From assembly GCF_004015795.1 (NCBI RefSeq), contig NZ_ML137218.1, positions 834,311 to 898,310 of the forward strand: a stretch of DNA of 64,000 bases, given 5' to 3'. A model generated the notes under the pieces. The model was not told where the DNA came from and ran no database searches. It saw only the letters and a program-made list of their open reading frames with translations. A program made the translations under genes and the position numbers. This document shows, piece after piece, positions 48,276 to 59,301 of this stretch. Positions within the stretch are counted from its first letter, which is position 1. Every line of letters starts with the position of its first letter. The stretch comes from Falsirhodobacter deserti (GTDB lineage Bacteria; Pseudomonadota; Alphaproteobacteria; Rhodobacterales; Rhodobacteraceae).

Positions 48276-48302
48276 AAGGGCGCCCGCGGGGGCGCCCTTT
48301 TG
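48276..48302. terminator. Bidirectional terminator between DUF6456 gene and peroxiredoxin
   Basis: A 10-bp stem AAGGGCGCCC/GGGCGCCCTT with a GCGG loop and T4 on the plus strand, and AAAG on the other side giving CTTT on the minus strand. Confidence 0.85.
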
Positions 48303-48304
48303 CG

Positions 48305-48853
48305 TCACGCGGCTTCTGCCTTGGCGTTTTCGCGCAGCCAGTTCAGCACGTTCTCGGGCGAGGATTCGCCGTAGGGATCTTCGCCAAAGTTGTCGCACAG
48401 GCCCGGCTCTTCGAACCAAGCTTCCACCACACCGTTGTTCACAACGGCGGCATAACGCCAGGACCGCAGCCCGAAGCCGAGGTTGTCCTTGCGCACCAGC
48501 ATGCCGACGCGGCGCGTGAATTCACCCGAACCGTCCGGGATGACCTTCACGTTTTCCAGCCCCTGGGCCTTTGCCCACTGGTTCATTACGAAGGCGTCGT
48601 TGACCGACAGGCAGTAGATCTCGTCGATGCCCTGTTCCTGGAAGTTGGCGAAGCCCTTTTCGAACCCCGGAAGCTGATAGGTGGAGCATGTGGGCGTGAA
48701 GGCGCCGGGCAGGGCGAAAAGCACGACGCGCTTGCCTGCGAAGTAGTCTTCGGTCGTCTTCATTTCCCACCGGAACGGGTTCGGCCCGCCGATGCTTTCG
48801 TCACGCACGCGCGTCTGGAACTTTACCTGAGGGAGCTTAACACCCGTCTTCAT
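48305..48853 (-). CDS. Peroxiredoxin (Prx5 type)
   Basis: A 182-residue thiol peroxidase. The peroxidatic Cys is C56 in ALPGAFTPTCS, typical of the Prx5/type II class that reduces alkyl and hydrogen peroxides using glutathione/glutaredoxin or thioredoxin. A further Cys (EEPGLCDNFGEDPYG) could be resolving. It is divergent from lipA. Confidence 0.92.
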   Translation of the reverse strand: MKTGVKLPQVKFQTRVRDESIGGPNPFRWEMKTTEDYFAGKRVVLFALPGAFTPTCSTYQLPGFEKGFANFQEQGIDEIYCLSVNDAFVMNQWAKAQGLENVKVIPDGSGEFTRRVGMLVRKDNLGFGLRSWRYAAVVNNGVVEAWFEEPGLCDNFGEDPYGESSPENVLNWLRENAKAEAA

Positions 48854-49008
48854 ATTGTCATCCTCTGGAACAATGATCCTGACGGATCGCCTGCTCCTCC
48901 CCGGAGCGCAAGCTAAAGAAAGCGTTGAATGCGATCAAGCGGCTCGGTTGCATCGGTCGCGCTTTGGGCCTATGTCCTGCAAAGATTGCCGCAAGGGGGG
49001 AATTTTCC

Positions 49009-49956
49009 GTGCGCGACCTCAAGATCCCGGACCAGCGTCACCCCGAGAAGGCGCACCGTGCCGACAATGCCCAGCCAAAGAAGCCTTCATGGATTCGCGT
49101 GAAGGCCCCGACTTCGGCCGGATACAAGGCGACGCGTGACGTCATCAAGGAAAACCGCCTCGTCACCGTGTGCGAGGAAGCGGGCTGCCCCAATGTCGGC
49201 GAATGCTGGAGCCAGGGCCACGCCACCATGATGATCATGGGCGAGATCTGCACCCGCGGTTGCACCTTCTGCAACGTGGCCACCGGCAAGCCGCAGAACC
49301 TTGACGCGTTCGAGCCGGGCCGCGTTGCGCATGCCGTGGCCAAGCTTGGGCTGAACCACGTCGTCGTCACGTCGGTCGATCGTGACGATCTGCAGGATGG
49401 CGGGGCGGAGCATTTTGCCCAGACGATCCGCGCGATCCGGCACCGCTCCCCTTCGACCACGATCGAGATTCTGACGCCGGATTTCCTGAAATGCGACGAT
49501 TCCGTTCTGGAAACGGTGGTCGCGGCGAAGCCGGACGTGTTCAACCACAACCTTGAAACCGTTCCGGGGCTGTATCTGGAGGTGCGTCCGGGTGCGCGGT
49601 ATTTCCATTCGTTGCGCCTGCTGCAGCGCGTGAAGGAACTGGATCCGACGATCTTTACCAAGTCCGGCATCATGGTCGGGCTGGGGGAGAATGGCGTTCA
49701 GGTGCGGCAGGTCATGGATGACATGCGCGCGGCTGATGTGGATTTCCTGACGATCGGGCAGTATCTGCAGCCGACGCCGAAGCACCACGCCGTTGATCGC
49801 TTCGTCACGCCCGAAGAATTCGCCAGCTACGAGAAGGCGGCCTACGGCAAGGGGTTCCTGATGGTTTCCTCAACGCCGCTGACGCGGTCCTCCTATCATG
49901 CAGGTGATGATTTCGAACGGCTGCGCGCGGCGCGCCTTGCGCGGCTGGGGGCCTGA
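49009..49956 (+). CDS. lipA: Lipoyl synthase
   Basis: Radical-SAM enzyme that inserts two sulfurs into octanoyl-protein to make lipoyl groups of the 2-oxoacid dehydrogenases and glycine cleavage system. The auxiliary Fe-S cysteines are in [12 protein letters not shown] and the radical-SAM CxxxCxxC is [15 protein letters not shown]; the C-terminal [10 protein letters not shown] is conserved. GTG 49009 gives 315 residues and has a G-rich site upstream. A 28-codon in-frame upstream extension is not family-like. Confidence 0.96.
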   Translation: MRDLKIPDQRHPEKAHRADNAQPKKPSWIRVKAPTSAGYKATRDVIKENRLVTVCEEAGCPNVGECWSQGHATMMIMGEICTRGCTFCNVATGKPQNLDAFEPGRVAHAVAKLGLNHVVVTSVDRDDLQDGGAEHFAQTIRAIRHRSPSTTIEILTPDFLKCDDSVLETVVAAKPDVFNHNLETVPGLYLEVRPGARYFHSLRLLQRVKELDPTIFTKSGIMVGLGENGVQVRQVMDDMRAADVDFLTIGQYLQPTPKHHAVDRFVTPEEFASYEKAAYGKGFLMVSSTPLTRSSYHAGDDFERLRAARLARLGA

Positions 49957-51477
<1,521 letters not shown>

Positions 51478-51485
51478 TCCCTTAC

Positions 51486-51511
51486 GCCGGCGCGTATCTT
51501 CACGCGCCGGC
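51486..51511 (+). terminator. Hairpin after guaB
   Basis: A perfect 10-bp GC-rich stem GCCGGCGCGT/ACGCGCCGGC with an ATCTTC loop 8 bases after the guaB stop. There is no T run, so it may be a Rho-assisted end or an RNA stabiliser. Confidence 0.6.
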
Positions 51512-51705
51512 ACTTGGCGCCTGCTGCGACAGTTCTTGCCAGCGGCCTCCCCTGATTTTCCGGTCTTTTGGCCGCCAGCACATAGTCCTGATTGTTGGGT
51601 CTTCAGGCTATTGCACTGATTGGGAAGAAATTTTCAGGAAATTGCATTTTTTGTGTCATTCCCTCTGGACACCCCCCGCAGGTATGGGTAAACCCTCCCT
51701 CGTGT

Positions 51706-51780
51706 TCCGGCGTAGCTCAGCGGTAGAGCAGTTGACTGTTAATCAATTGGTCGTAGGTTCGATCCCTACCGCCGGAGCCA
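51706..51780 (+). tRNA. tRNA-Asn (anticodon GUU), integration target
   Basis: Full cloverleaf with acceptor TCCGGCG/CGCCGGA, D-arm AGCTCAGCGGTAGAGC, anticodon loop CTGTTAA and encoded CCA. Its last 17 bases plus the next base are repeated at 61927-61944, marking it as the attachment site of the island. Confidence 0.97.
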
Positions 51781-51781
51781 A
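51764..51781 (+). repeat. attL: left copy of the 18-bp tRNA-Asn core repeat
   Basis: CCCTACCGCCGGAGCCAA, covering the 3' end of tRNA-Asn including CCA. It is identical to 61927-61944. Because it sits inside the tRNA gene, the tRNA stays intact. Confidence 0.95.
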
Positions 51782-51921
51782 AACTTCCGCAAGTTGCTGA
51801 AGTTGCTACGAAAACCCTCCTAAGGCGATCTTGCTTCGGAGGGCATTGCACAAAGCTCTGCACTGAGCTTTGCACAAGATCCTCCGTCCGTGCACGACAC
51901 CTCCGAGAAGGAGACGTCTTC

Positions 51922-52305
51922 GTGACAAGGACACAGCCTCATCTGGAACTTCGAAAAACCGGTTACTACTGGCGCAGGCGTGTTCCTCGTGCGGTATCAA
52001 ACCGGTTTAAAACCTCATTTTTTTGTTTCCCCCTGCGGACACATGTCCCCCGCGAAGCTGCAGAGCTCGCACGACGTGTAACGGCGATCAGCGATCTCTG
52101 CTTCGTAGCGGAGTCTGGCGTGTCGCCCGAAGAGATGACGAAAATCTTGGTGACCTACGCCCGCCTCGAAATCGAGGCGGCGGATTGCTTGCGCGCCCTC
52201 ACGGGCCCCCGCAGCCGAGCAGCAGCCGAAGCCTCACTCTCAATCGAGTCTGCCGCTCGTGCCTCACTGCGTGATGCGCTTTTTCTTTGTGACAGGAGTT
52301 CTGCC
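51922..52305 (+). pseudogene. Integrase 5' fragment (interrupted by IS21)
   Basis: First 128 codons of a tyrosine integrase. GTG 51922 lies 8 bases after AAGGAG. The N-terminus LELRKTGYYWRRRVPRAV followed by FCFPLRTHVPREAAELARRV is the DUF6538-type arm-binding start of alphaproteobacterial island integrases. At 52305 the frame runs into an IS21 end and continues only as a short unrelated tail. Joining to base 54782 restores the frame (see the findings). Confidence 0.9.
52299..52305 (+). repeat. IS21 target-site duplication, left copy
   Basis: TTCTGCC immediately left of the IS start; it is repeated at 54775-54781 immediately right of the IS end. Confidence 0.9.
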
Positions 52306-52418
52306 TGTGAACCGGCATGCAAAAAGGACCCCGTATTGGGGTGATCGGCTTCCAAAAGGGACCCCCCTGATGCGGTGGTCCATCGTGCTTCCGAGGCAAA
52401 TCGGGAGCGGCTTTTGGG

Positions 52419-53984
52419 ATGTTGGTTGTGGAGACGATCGCGAAGATCCGGCGTTGGCATTTTCAGGATGGCAAGCCAATCAAGGAGATCTGCCGCGAGT
52501 TGGGCGTGTCGCGGAAGACGGTCCGGAAGGTAATCCGCTCCGGGGCCACCGAGTTCAGCTACGAGCGCACCGTGCAGCCCCAGCCGAAGATCGGGCCGTG
52601 GCGCGATGAACTTGACCGCCTGCTCGTCGAGAATGCCCGTCGTCCGAAGCGTGAGCGTCTGACCCGCATCCGGATCTTCGAGGAGCTCCGGGCCCTGGGC
52701 TACGAAGGCGGCTATGATGCTGTCCGGCGCTACGCCGCGAGCTGGTCGCAATCGGAGGCCGAGGCCTCCGCCGCAGCCTACGTGCCGCTCAGCTTCGATC
52801 CCGGGGAAGCCTTCCAGTTCGACTGGAGCCACGAGGTCGCGATCATCGACGGGGTGACCACCACGATCAAGGTGGCCCACGTCCGGCTGTGCCACAGCAG
52901 GATGGTCTTCGTCCGAGCCTATCCCCGCGAGACCCGGGAGATGGTGTTCGACGCCCACGACAAGGCGTTCGCCTTCTTCGGCGGCACCTGCACACGGGGC
53001 ATCTACGACAACATGAAGACCGCGGTGGACACGATCTTCGTCGGTAAGAACCGGGCCTACAACCGCCGGTTCCAGCAGATGAGCGGGCACTACCTCTTCG
53101 AACCAGTCGCCTGCACCCCGGCCTCCGGCTGGGAGAAGGGCCAGGTCGAGAACCAGGTCGGGGTGATCCGGCGGCGGTTCTTCGTGCCCAGGCCGAAGTT
53201 CAGGAGCTATGCCGAACTCAACGCCTGGCTTCAGGACCGCTGCATCGCCTGGGCAAAGGCCAATCCCCATACCGAGATCCGGGACAAGACTACCTGGGAG
53301 GTCTTCGAGGCCGAGCGTCCGCGCCTGGTGCCCTATGTCGGCCCTTTCGACGGCTTCCATGCCGTGCCCGCCTCGGTCTCCAAGACCTGCCTCGTGCGGT
53401 TCGACCGTAACCGCTACTCGGTGGACGCCCGCGCCGTCGGGCGCCCGGTCGAGATCCGCGCCTACGCTGATCGGGTCGAGTTCTGGCAGGATGGTCAGGT
53501 GGTCGGCAGACATGCCCGCGCCTTCGGACGGGATCATGCCGTCTACGACCCGCTGCACTACCTCCCTGTGCTTGCGCGCAAGCCCGGCGCACTACGGAAC
53601 GGGGCACCGTTCAAGGACTGGGATTTGCCGCCCGCCATGCGCCGTGTCCGGCGGAAACTGGAACGGATCCCGGGCGGGGATCGCCAGATGGTCGAGATTC
53701 TCGCCGCCTTGCTGAGCGACGGTACGGACGCCGTCGAAGCTGCCTGCACCGAAGCGCTCGGCGAAGGTGTCCATTCCGCCGATGTCATTCTCAACATCCT
53801 CGCCCGCCGCCGCGAACCCAAGCCGCCCGCACCGATCGCCACCCCGGAAGCGCTGAAGCTGGCCCACGAACCCGTCGCCGACTGCGCCCGATACGATACC
53901 CTCAGGAGCACCGACCATGCAAAGATCGCAGATCCTCGACACGATGGGCCAACTCAAGCTCTACGGCATGAAGGCTGCCTATGA
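52419..53984 (+). CDS. istA: IS21-family transposase IstA
   Basis: A 521-residue DDE transposase with an N-terminal helix-turn-helix ([19 protein letters not shown]), an integrase catalytic core (Asp in [14 protein letters not shown], Asp in [11 protein letters not shown], Glu in [13 protein letters not shown]) and a C-terminal beta domain. It overlaps istB by 68 bases, the usual IS21 arrangement. Confidence 0.95.
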   Translation: MLVVETIAKIRRWHFQDGKPIKEICRELGVSRKTVRKVIRSGATEFSYERTVQPQPKIGPWRDELDRLLVENARRPKRERLTRIRIFEELRALGYEGGYDAVRRYAASWSQSEAEASAAAYVPLSFDPGEAFQFDWSHEVAIIDGVTTTIKVAHVRLCHSRMVFVRAYPRETREMVFDAHDKAFAFFGGTCTRGIYDNMKTAVDTIFVGKNRAYNRRFQQMSGHYLFEPVACTPASGWEKGQVENQVGVIRRRFFVPRPKFRSYAELNAWLQDRCIAWAKANPHTEIRDKTTWEVFEAERPRLVPYVGPFDGFHAVPASVSKTCLVRFDRNRYSVDARAVGRPVEIRAYADRVEFWQDGQVVGRHARAFGRDHAVYDPLHYLPVLARKPGALRNGAPFKDWDLPPAMRRVRRKLERIPGGDRQMVEILAALLSDGTDAVEAACTEALGEGVHSADVILNILARRREPKPPAPIATPEALKLAHEPVADCARYDTLRSTDHAKIADPRHDGPTQALRHEGCL

Positions 53985-54645
53985 CGAGATCCTCACCACT
54001 GCGGTGAAGCGCCAGCACGAACCCCAACGGGTGATCGGTGACCTGCTCCAGGCCGAGATCAGCGAGAAGCGGGCCCGCTCAATCAGGTATCAGATGACGG
54101 TGGCGAAGCTGCCGCTGGCCAAGGAGATTGACGAGTTCCAGTTCGAGGGCACGCCGGTCAACGAGACCTTGGTCCGGGACCTCACCTCAGGCGACTTCCT
54201 CGAGCAGCAGCGCAACGTGGTGCTGATCGGCGGCACCGGAACCGGCAAGACCCATCTCGCCGTCAGCATCGTCCGCGCCTGTATCCGCAACGGCGCCCGT
54301 GGCCGCTTCTTCAATGTCGTCGACCTCGTCAACAAGCTCGATGCCGAGGCCCGCGATGATCGACAAGGCCACACCGCCGACATCCTCGGTCGGCTCGACT
54401 TCCTCGTCCTCGATGAACTCGGCTACCTTCCTTTTGCCCAGACCGGCGGCCAGCTCCTGTTCCACCTCGTCAGTCGCCTCTACGAGCGAACCTCGATCAT
54501 CGTGACCACCAATCTCGCCTTCGGGGAATGGCCCGCCGTCTTCGGCGACGCAAAGATGACAACCGCACTGCTCGATCGTATCACCCACCATTGCGACATC
54601 GTCGAGACCGGCAACGAAAGCTGGCGCTTCAAGACCCGTGCGTGA
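53917..54645 (+). CDS. istB: IS21-family helper ATPase IstB
   Basis: A 242-residue DnaA-like AAA+ ATPase that assembles on target DNA and activates IstA. Walker A is [14 protein letters not shown], Walker B is [15 protein letters not shown] 53917 lies within istA in another frame. Confidence 0.95.
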   Translation: MQRSQILDTMGQLKLYGMKAAYDEILTTAVKRQHEPQRVIGDLLQAEISEKRARSIRYQMTVAKLPLAKEIDEFQFEGTPVNETLVRDLTSGDFLEQQRNVVLIGGTGTGKTHLAVSIVRACIRNGARGRFFNVVDLVNKLDAEARDDRQGHTADILGRLDFLVLDELGYLPFAQTGGQLLFHLVSRLYERTSIIVTTNLAFGEWPAVFGDAKMTTALLDRITHHCDIVETGNESWRFKTRA

Positions 54646-54774
54646 CACCCGGTGACCCGCTGGCCCGACACGGCTGCGCGATATGGAAGCTACGCCGCAT
54701 CGGGCCAGCTACCACACCCCAATGGGGTCCCTTTTGCACGCCGATAGGGGGTTCCTTTTGGAGGCCGATTGACA

Positions 54775-54781
54775 TTCTGCC
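54775..54781 (+). repeat. IS21 target-site duplication, right copy
   Basis: TTCTGCC directly after the IS right end, matching 52299-52305. Confidence 0.9.
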
Positions 54782-56464
54782 TTCCCTGCGATCCGAGACG
54801 TCGCTCAGAAGCTTGGTATTGAGATCGATGAGTGCTCAGAAGATCATGCCGTTCTCGCGGATAAGATGATCCGCCTCATGATCGAAGTGAGTGAAGAAAA
54901 GGAACACCGTGCCCGTGGACATTTCTCCGAGCCACAGCCTTATCTCGCCCAAGCACTTGCCTACCCAAGCCCAGTGGGACCTCTTCAATACGACGCTCAC
55001 CGTCACCGACAGTGCGTCGCTGAACAAAATCGAGGCCTTAATGCCGATCCTGGTGAGACGGCTACGACCTCCTCCCCAGCAGAGATGCCCGCCACGGCAA
55101 GGTCCAAAGCGCCACAACCTGCTGCCTTTTATGAAGGTGAGGGAGTGGCGATCACCGTGGATGCTGCTCACGGGGTTCCGGCATGCTGCTCCGATGGTAG
55201 CGACCCGACCATTCTCGAACTATGGGACATATGGTTCGACGAAATGTCTCGGGGCGTCATTCGGAGCGGCGCATATACCACGGAAGACGCTGGAAAGGCC
55301 GCGCGGTTTAGGAAAGACTCTGATACCATTCTTTCCACACGTAAACTTGTCCGAGACCTGCTTGGCGACAAGAAAATCGTGAAGGCAACAGGCGACGATT
55401 GGGTGCACTTCAACGATACGTTGCGCCGCCTCCCCAACAATCATGGCCGGTCGCAAAAATTACGACATCTGAGCTGTATTGAATTCATCGAGCGAGCTGA
55501 GGCGGAGGAGGAGCGCCAGAAAGCCGCCGCCGAGAAGGCGATAGGTCACCAGAATCTGACAGAAGACGAAGCGGAAGAGCTGCGGCGTGATGCCTGCATC
55601 AAGCGCATAGCGCCTCGCACCTTTCAACGACACCAGAAGTACCTGTGCGCTCCACTCGACCATGCCGTGCAAATGGGCCTATTGTCGCATAACCCCTATA
55701 AGCCTTACGTGCTGGGGGAGGCTGCGATCACTGAGCTGCGTAAAGGACAGCCAGAGACAAAGCGGGTCCTGTGGACCAGTAGCGACTTTGAGAGCTTGTT
55801 AAAGACCGACACGTGGACCTCGAGTCGAACCGAGATTGATGACCCTCTCTACTGGGTGCCGATCATCGCACGGTTCCACGGCCTCCGAAGTGAGGAAATT
55901 CTTCAGCTGAAACCGAAAAACATTCGGTGCGATGAGGGCGTTCATTATTTCGAGATTGAACGAGGCACCGGGCAAAGCACAAAAAGCAATAACGCTCGCC
56001 GTATGGTTCCGCTTCACAGCCAGCTAATCGGCCTCGGTTTTCTGGAGCTTGTTGATCTGCACCACCGCCGCGGAAAAGTTCGGATATTCGACAAAGTGAA
56101 CCGCGCGAAAACCAAAAAGCTGTCCTTCACCGCGAACTTCACGAAGTCCTTCACCTACTACCGGAAAACCAGAGGGGCGTATGAAGAACGTCGCGATCTG
56201 CATGCCCTCAGAACGACCTTCCATAGTCATTGCATCGCGCTCGCCGTTCCGGACACAGCCCGTCGTTACTTGATGGGACATCGCAACGATGACGTGGGTG
56301 TGACGAACTACCTACCAGACGGCTTTCCGCTCACGACACTGAAGCAGTATATCGAGATGCAGAGTCATGACCTGCGCGCTATCACCCAACGTTTCTGCGG
56401 CCCTGCAACGGGGTCAGGCGGTCCGAGGCTCGTTTCGTCGGTGGGCCTCCGGCTGGCTTCCTAA
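54782..56464 (+). pseudogene. Integrase 3' fragment with tyrosine recombinase domain
   Basis: The remaining ~560 codons of the integrase, open from the IS boundary. The catalytic region has Arg in RFHGLRSEEILQLKP, the HxxR in LHALRTTFHSH, the Gly-His in YLMGHRNDDVG and the nucleophile Tyr in VTNYLPD. A protein could start from ATG 54866 but would lack the arm-binding domain. Together with the 5' fragment the intact enzyme would have 688 residues. It would excise or insert the island at tRNA-Asn. Confidence 0.9.
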
Positions 56465-56645
56465 TAAGGCGCCTATGACACCGCCTACACAACAAGCGAC
56501 CTTCTTCGGATACAACAGGCGGACGGACGGACGCCCCCTATAGGGGCGGTCCGTCCGTCCGCTCTCCACCTGAAACAAACTCAGTCAAACTTTTTCTGTC
56601 CTCCAAAAGGAGACCCATCTCCGGACTGACCGATAGGTCCGTCAG
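56465..56645. other. Island gap with large hairpin
   Basis: The 180-base gap between integrase and repA-like gene. It contains an inverted repeat at 56519-56562: left arm GCGGACGGACGGAC plus GCCCC, right arm the complement with one extra C bulge, around a CTATA loop. The arms contain three tandem GGAC units. Downstream is an AT-rich stretch and a GGAGA/TCTCC repeat before the repA-like start. It could be the integrase terminator or an element of replication or regulation. Confidence 0.6.
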
Positions 56646-57782
56646 ATGAAAGGTAAAGAAATGACGCAAGCAAAAACTTTGTCGCCCAAGCAAGTGCAGT
56701 TCCTCGATAGACCGCTCCTGCGCGCACCCGACTTCGAGATCGAGAGAAGCCGCCCGTACATCATAAAGAAGCTTCTGTTGGCTTCGCAGGTCAGCATGCT
56801 TGCTGGACCTCCGAACATCGGAAAGTCATCCGTCTTGGCATGTATAGCGGCACACGTGTCGCTCGGAAAGTCAGTGGGAGGGCTGCGTACTAAGAGAACC
56901 GCAGTGCTCTACGTAGCGGCCGAAGACCCTCACGGGATAGCGGAGCGCGCCTATGGCTTCTGGCAAAACACGAACTCCGAACTCGCGGAGTTCCATATCT
57001 TCGAGTCACCGGTCAACCTAAGCGACGACAACGAGATGGCCACCTTCCGCGCAGAAACGATGCGGTTCCGTCGCGAGGTGACATCCGAGCAGCTTCTGAT
57101 TGTCTACGATACGCTGAACTTGTGCATTGGCGAAGGCGACGAGAACTCCGCCCGTGACATGTCTCGCGTTGTCAGCAACGCGCGCGCTCTCACTCAACAA
57201 ACGGGAGCTCATGTCATGATCGTCCACCACACTGGAACGAGTGACCGTTCGCGCCCACGCGGATCCAGCGCCATGCATGGCAACGTGGACACGCTTCTAA
57301 TGCTCGAGCGAGCAGATGGAGACACCGGCGGATCGTTCGTGAGAATGATCCAAGAGAAGCAACGCTCGATGCCAAAAGGGAAGCCGGTATTCTTCGAAAT
57401 CTCGCCTTATGCGGTTGGCAAAGATGAAGATGGCGAGGTCATCACTGTGCCGATTGCCCGTCCCATCGTTCCTACTCCGGCGCTGCTTGCAAGTGGGTCG
57501 GACGCTTATGGTGCACCCAAAGCCACCGACGCCCGAACCACGGGCATCCTGCGAGTGATCGAAGCGCTCAATTCCAAAAACCGGGGCCGTGTCTTTGCGC
57601 CAACTGATATATACGACCACGTCATCGGCATGTTCGAGGGCCAGAAGACAGATACCATGCAGAAAGCGGTGCGCAGGGTTCTCGCATCATTAGCAAATGA
57701 CGGCACGCTCGAGGTCGCGGAGGGAGGACAGTATCGTCTCCGCGAATCTACTCCGCCCGCAGCGCATCATCAGGCAGCTTGA
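56646..57782 (+). CDS. RepA-like AAA ATPase
   Basis: A 378-residue RecA-fold ATPase of the AAA_25/RepA hexameric-helicase type: Walker A LAGPPNIGKSSVLACIA, Walker B-like LLIVYDTLNLCIG, and VMIVHHTGTSDRSRPRGSSA. Such proteins occur in mobilizable plasmids and islands, where they may help replication or mobilisation. ATG 56661, which follows AAAGG, is an alternative start. The C-terminal ~90 residues look like a winged-helix domain (RRVLASLANDGTLEVAEGG). Confidence 0.82.
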   Translation: MKGKEMTQAKTLSPKQVQFLDRPLLRAPDFEIERSRPYIIKKLLLASQVSMLAGPPNIGKSSVLACIAAHVSLGKSVGGLRTKRTAVLYVAAEDPHGIAERAYGFWQNTNSELAEFHIFESPVNLSDDNEMATFRAETMRFRREVTSEQLLIVYDTLNLCIGEGDENSARDMSRVVSNARALTQQTGAHVMIVHHTGTSDRSRPRGSSAMHGNVDTLLMLERADGDTGGSFVRMIQEKQRSMPKGKPVFFEISPYAVGKDEDGEVITVPIARPIVPTPALLASGSDAYGAPKATDARTTGILRVIEALNSKNRGRVFAPTDIYDHVIGMFEGQKTDTMQKAVRRVLASLANDGTLEVAEGGQYRLRESTPPAAHHQAA

Positions 57783-57800
57783 TCGTCCCTAAGGAACATC

Positions 57801-58034
57801 CTATTGTCCGCTGCCCTTAGTTGATCCAAGCGGCGCCTCCGTTTTTCTCGGTGGCGCCGCTTTCATTATCTCCTCAAATAACTCTTCGTAGCGTCGAACG
57901 AGCTGATTCGCGATATCGTAGGCCTGCACGATCGTAATCTGTTCAAGGGAGTAGCCTGACAATCGAAACGCTCGAGAGTGAAGTGAGGTAAAAGTAATAA
58001 CTCTGAGAAGCGATTTTTCTTGCGGGGATTCCAT
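57801..58034 (-). CDS. Small hypothetical protein divergent from the relaxase
   Basis: A 77-residue protein (MESPQEKSLLRVITFTSLHS, then LEQITIVQAYDIANQLVRRY) that is mostly helical. ATG 58034 is preceded by AGGAAC. It starts 74 bases from the relaxase gene, which is divergent. No family is recognised; position suggests a regulator or accessory mobilisation protein, but nothing in the sequence proves it. Confidence 0.5.
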   Translation of the reverse strand: MESPQEKSLLRVITFTSLHSRAFRLSGYSLEQITIVQAYDIANQLVRRYEELFEEIMKAAPPRKTEAPLGSTKGSGQ

Positions 58035-58039
58035 GATAG

Positions 58040-58107
58040 TTCCTAAGTAGATTGCGAAGGCGCACAACGGACAAAATATACATTTTGTCCCATCTCTCAA
58101 AATTCAA
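58040..58107. other. Candidate oriT region upstream of the relaxase
   Basis: Between the divergent genes lies a perfect 9-bp inverted repeat GGACAAAAT/ATTTTGTCC with an ATAC loop (58069-58090). Just before it, GCGAAGGCGCACAACGG reads on the other strand TGTGCGCCTTCGC, which loosely resembles the nick region of RSF1010-type MobQ plasmids as I remember it. The position, next to a MobQ relaxase gene, is where oriT is expected. The stem also overlaps the relaxase leader. Confidence 0.4.
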
Positions 58108-59301
58108 ATGGCTATTTTTTCATTTCGGCATTCGGTCAAGACGTTCTCTCCCAAAGCCTCCGCCAATCGGGCGGCGAGGCATGGACAAACCATTGCTCAT
58201 CTGAATTATATATCACGCCCTCAAGCAGCCCAAACGATCATTCGCAGGCGTCTCTCAGCATCGACTGACGCTCAGGTATCTGAGATAGCCGAGCGAGAGG
58301 CGGAGAAGCGCAAAGGTCGAGTAGGCGAGCGATTCATTATTGCTCTCCCTATTGAAGCAACGCCCAAGCAGCGTGAACTTCTTGTGACCGAATATTGTGA
58401 AAAGCTAACGCAAGGAACGGCGGGGTACATAGCCGCCATTCACGACAAGCGTGGCAACGATCTGCGAAATCCACATGTGCATATCGTTGTCTTCGACGTG
58501 TTCAGGAAGACAGGTAGCCGTGGGCGTCCACAAAGCACCATTGGAATGGCCCGGAAGGGCGCAATTGAACAGAAGGCTGCCCTGTGGGGAGAAGTTCACA
58601 ATAGAATGCTGATCTCGTGGGGCTATGGCCCTGAGTGCATGATCAGCCCTCTGTCATACGCGGCCCAAGGATTGGAGCGCCTGCCGCAGATTCACGAAGG
58701 GGCAAGAAGCCGCGCTATGTCCGAAAAGGGATTGCGGCCAAAGATCAAGCCGCAGTGGAGTGGCGTGGATGCGGGCCACAGCCGTGCCGAAGCCAACCAG
58801 ATCATCCGAGAAATCAACAGCTACAAGAGGAGCATGAGAGATGGAACAACCGAAGAGCGGCATGGATTGGGAGGGCACAATGAAATCCGCCGAGAAGAAC
58901 TCGCAGATGGCAGCCGCTATGACGGAGCGCGCCGTTGCAGCTCTGGCGGACGTAATGATCCAAATGCAAGACCATGGACGGCGCTTGAGGAGCATACAGG
59001 CACAGATCAAGATGTTGGAAGAAAGCCAGCCGCAACCCAAGAAAGAGACTGCCACTCTCCCCCCTTCACAGCCAGGCAGCCAATACAGGTGGGCCCGCCT
59101 CCGTTTGGTTCACCTCTACGCGCTCGGAGCGGCGGCGGCATTCGGCGTGTCTATCGCGAACTGGTGATGCTCCGAGACACACTCCGGGCATGGCTTGTGA
59201 ACGGGGAAGAGAAGCTTCTTACTCCCATTCCAACTGGGGTTGCGGTGAACTCAATGCAGCCCAAGCGGGTCTTGCAGCCAGATCGGCAGCACACCCGATA
59301 G
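58108..59301 (+). CDS. MobQ-type relaxase (MobA/MobL)
   Basis: Conjugative relaxase that would nick oriT and pilot single-stranded DNA. The N-terminal ~240 residues are the MobA/MobL domain: FSFRHSVKTFSPK, a Tyr in AHLNYISRPQA, and the metal-binding HxH in RNPHVHIVVFD. The 397-residue frame continues to 59301, but after about residue 245 it becomes low-complexity and basic where another open frame overlaps, so the C-terminus is uncertain. Confidence 0.85.
   Translation: MAIFSFRHSVKTFSPKASANRAARHGQTIAHLNYISRPQAAQTIIRRRLSASTDAQVSEIAEREAEKRKGRVGERFIIALPIEATPKQRELLVTEYCEKLTQGTAGYIAAIHDKRGNDLRNPHVHIVVFDVFRKTGSRGRPQSTIGMARKGAIEQKAALWGEVHNRMLISWGYGPECMISPLSYAAQGLERLPQIHEGARSRAMSEKGLRPKIKPQWSGVDAGHSRAEANQIIREINSYKRSMRDGTTEERHGLGGHNEIRREELADGSRYDGARRCSSGGRNDPNARPWTALEEHTGTDQDVGRKPAATQERDCHSPPFTARQPIQVGPPPFGSPLRARSGGGIRRVYRELVMLRDTLRAWLVNGEEKLLTPIPTGVAVNSMQPKRVLQPDRQHTR
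58841..59167 (+). CDS. MobB-like protein nested in the relaxase gene
   Basis: A 108-residue frame lying wholly inside the relaxase gene in the +1 frame. It starts MEQPKSGMDWEGTMKSAEKN, has a predicted coiled coil (ADVMIQMQDHGRRLRSIQAQ, IKMLEESQ), a proline/glutamine linker and a C-terminal hydrophobic helix (LVHLYALGAAAAFGVSIA). RSF1010 has mobB nested in mobA in the same way, with a membrane-anchored helper. The protein-like composition of this frame and the unnatural look of the overlapping relaxase tail support it. Confidence 0.55.
   Translation: MEQPKSGMDWEGTMKSAEKNSQMAAAMTERAVAALADVMIQMQDHGRRLRSIQAQIKMLEESQPQPKKETATLPPSQPGSQYRWARLRLVHLYALGAAAAFGVSIANW

Larger units (their letters stand above)
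52306..54774 (+). mobile_element. Complete IS21-family insertion sequence
   Basis: A 2,469-bp element beginning TGT and ending ACA. Each end carries two copies of a 14-bp terminal motif of the type CCAAAAGGGACCCC (left copies at 52319 and 52352; right copies, inverted, ending 54737 and 54761), the multiple end repeats typical of IS21. It has overlapping istA and istB genes and a 7-bp target duplication, so it looks intact and possibly active. Confidence 0.93.
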
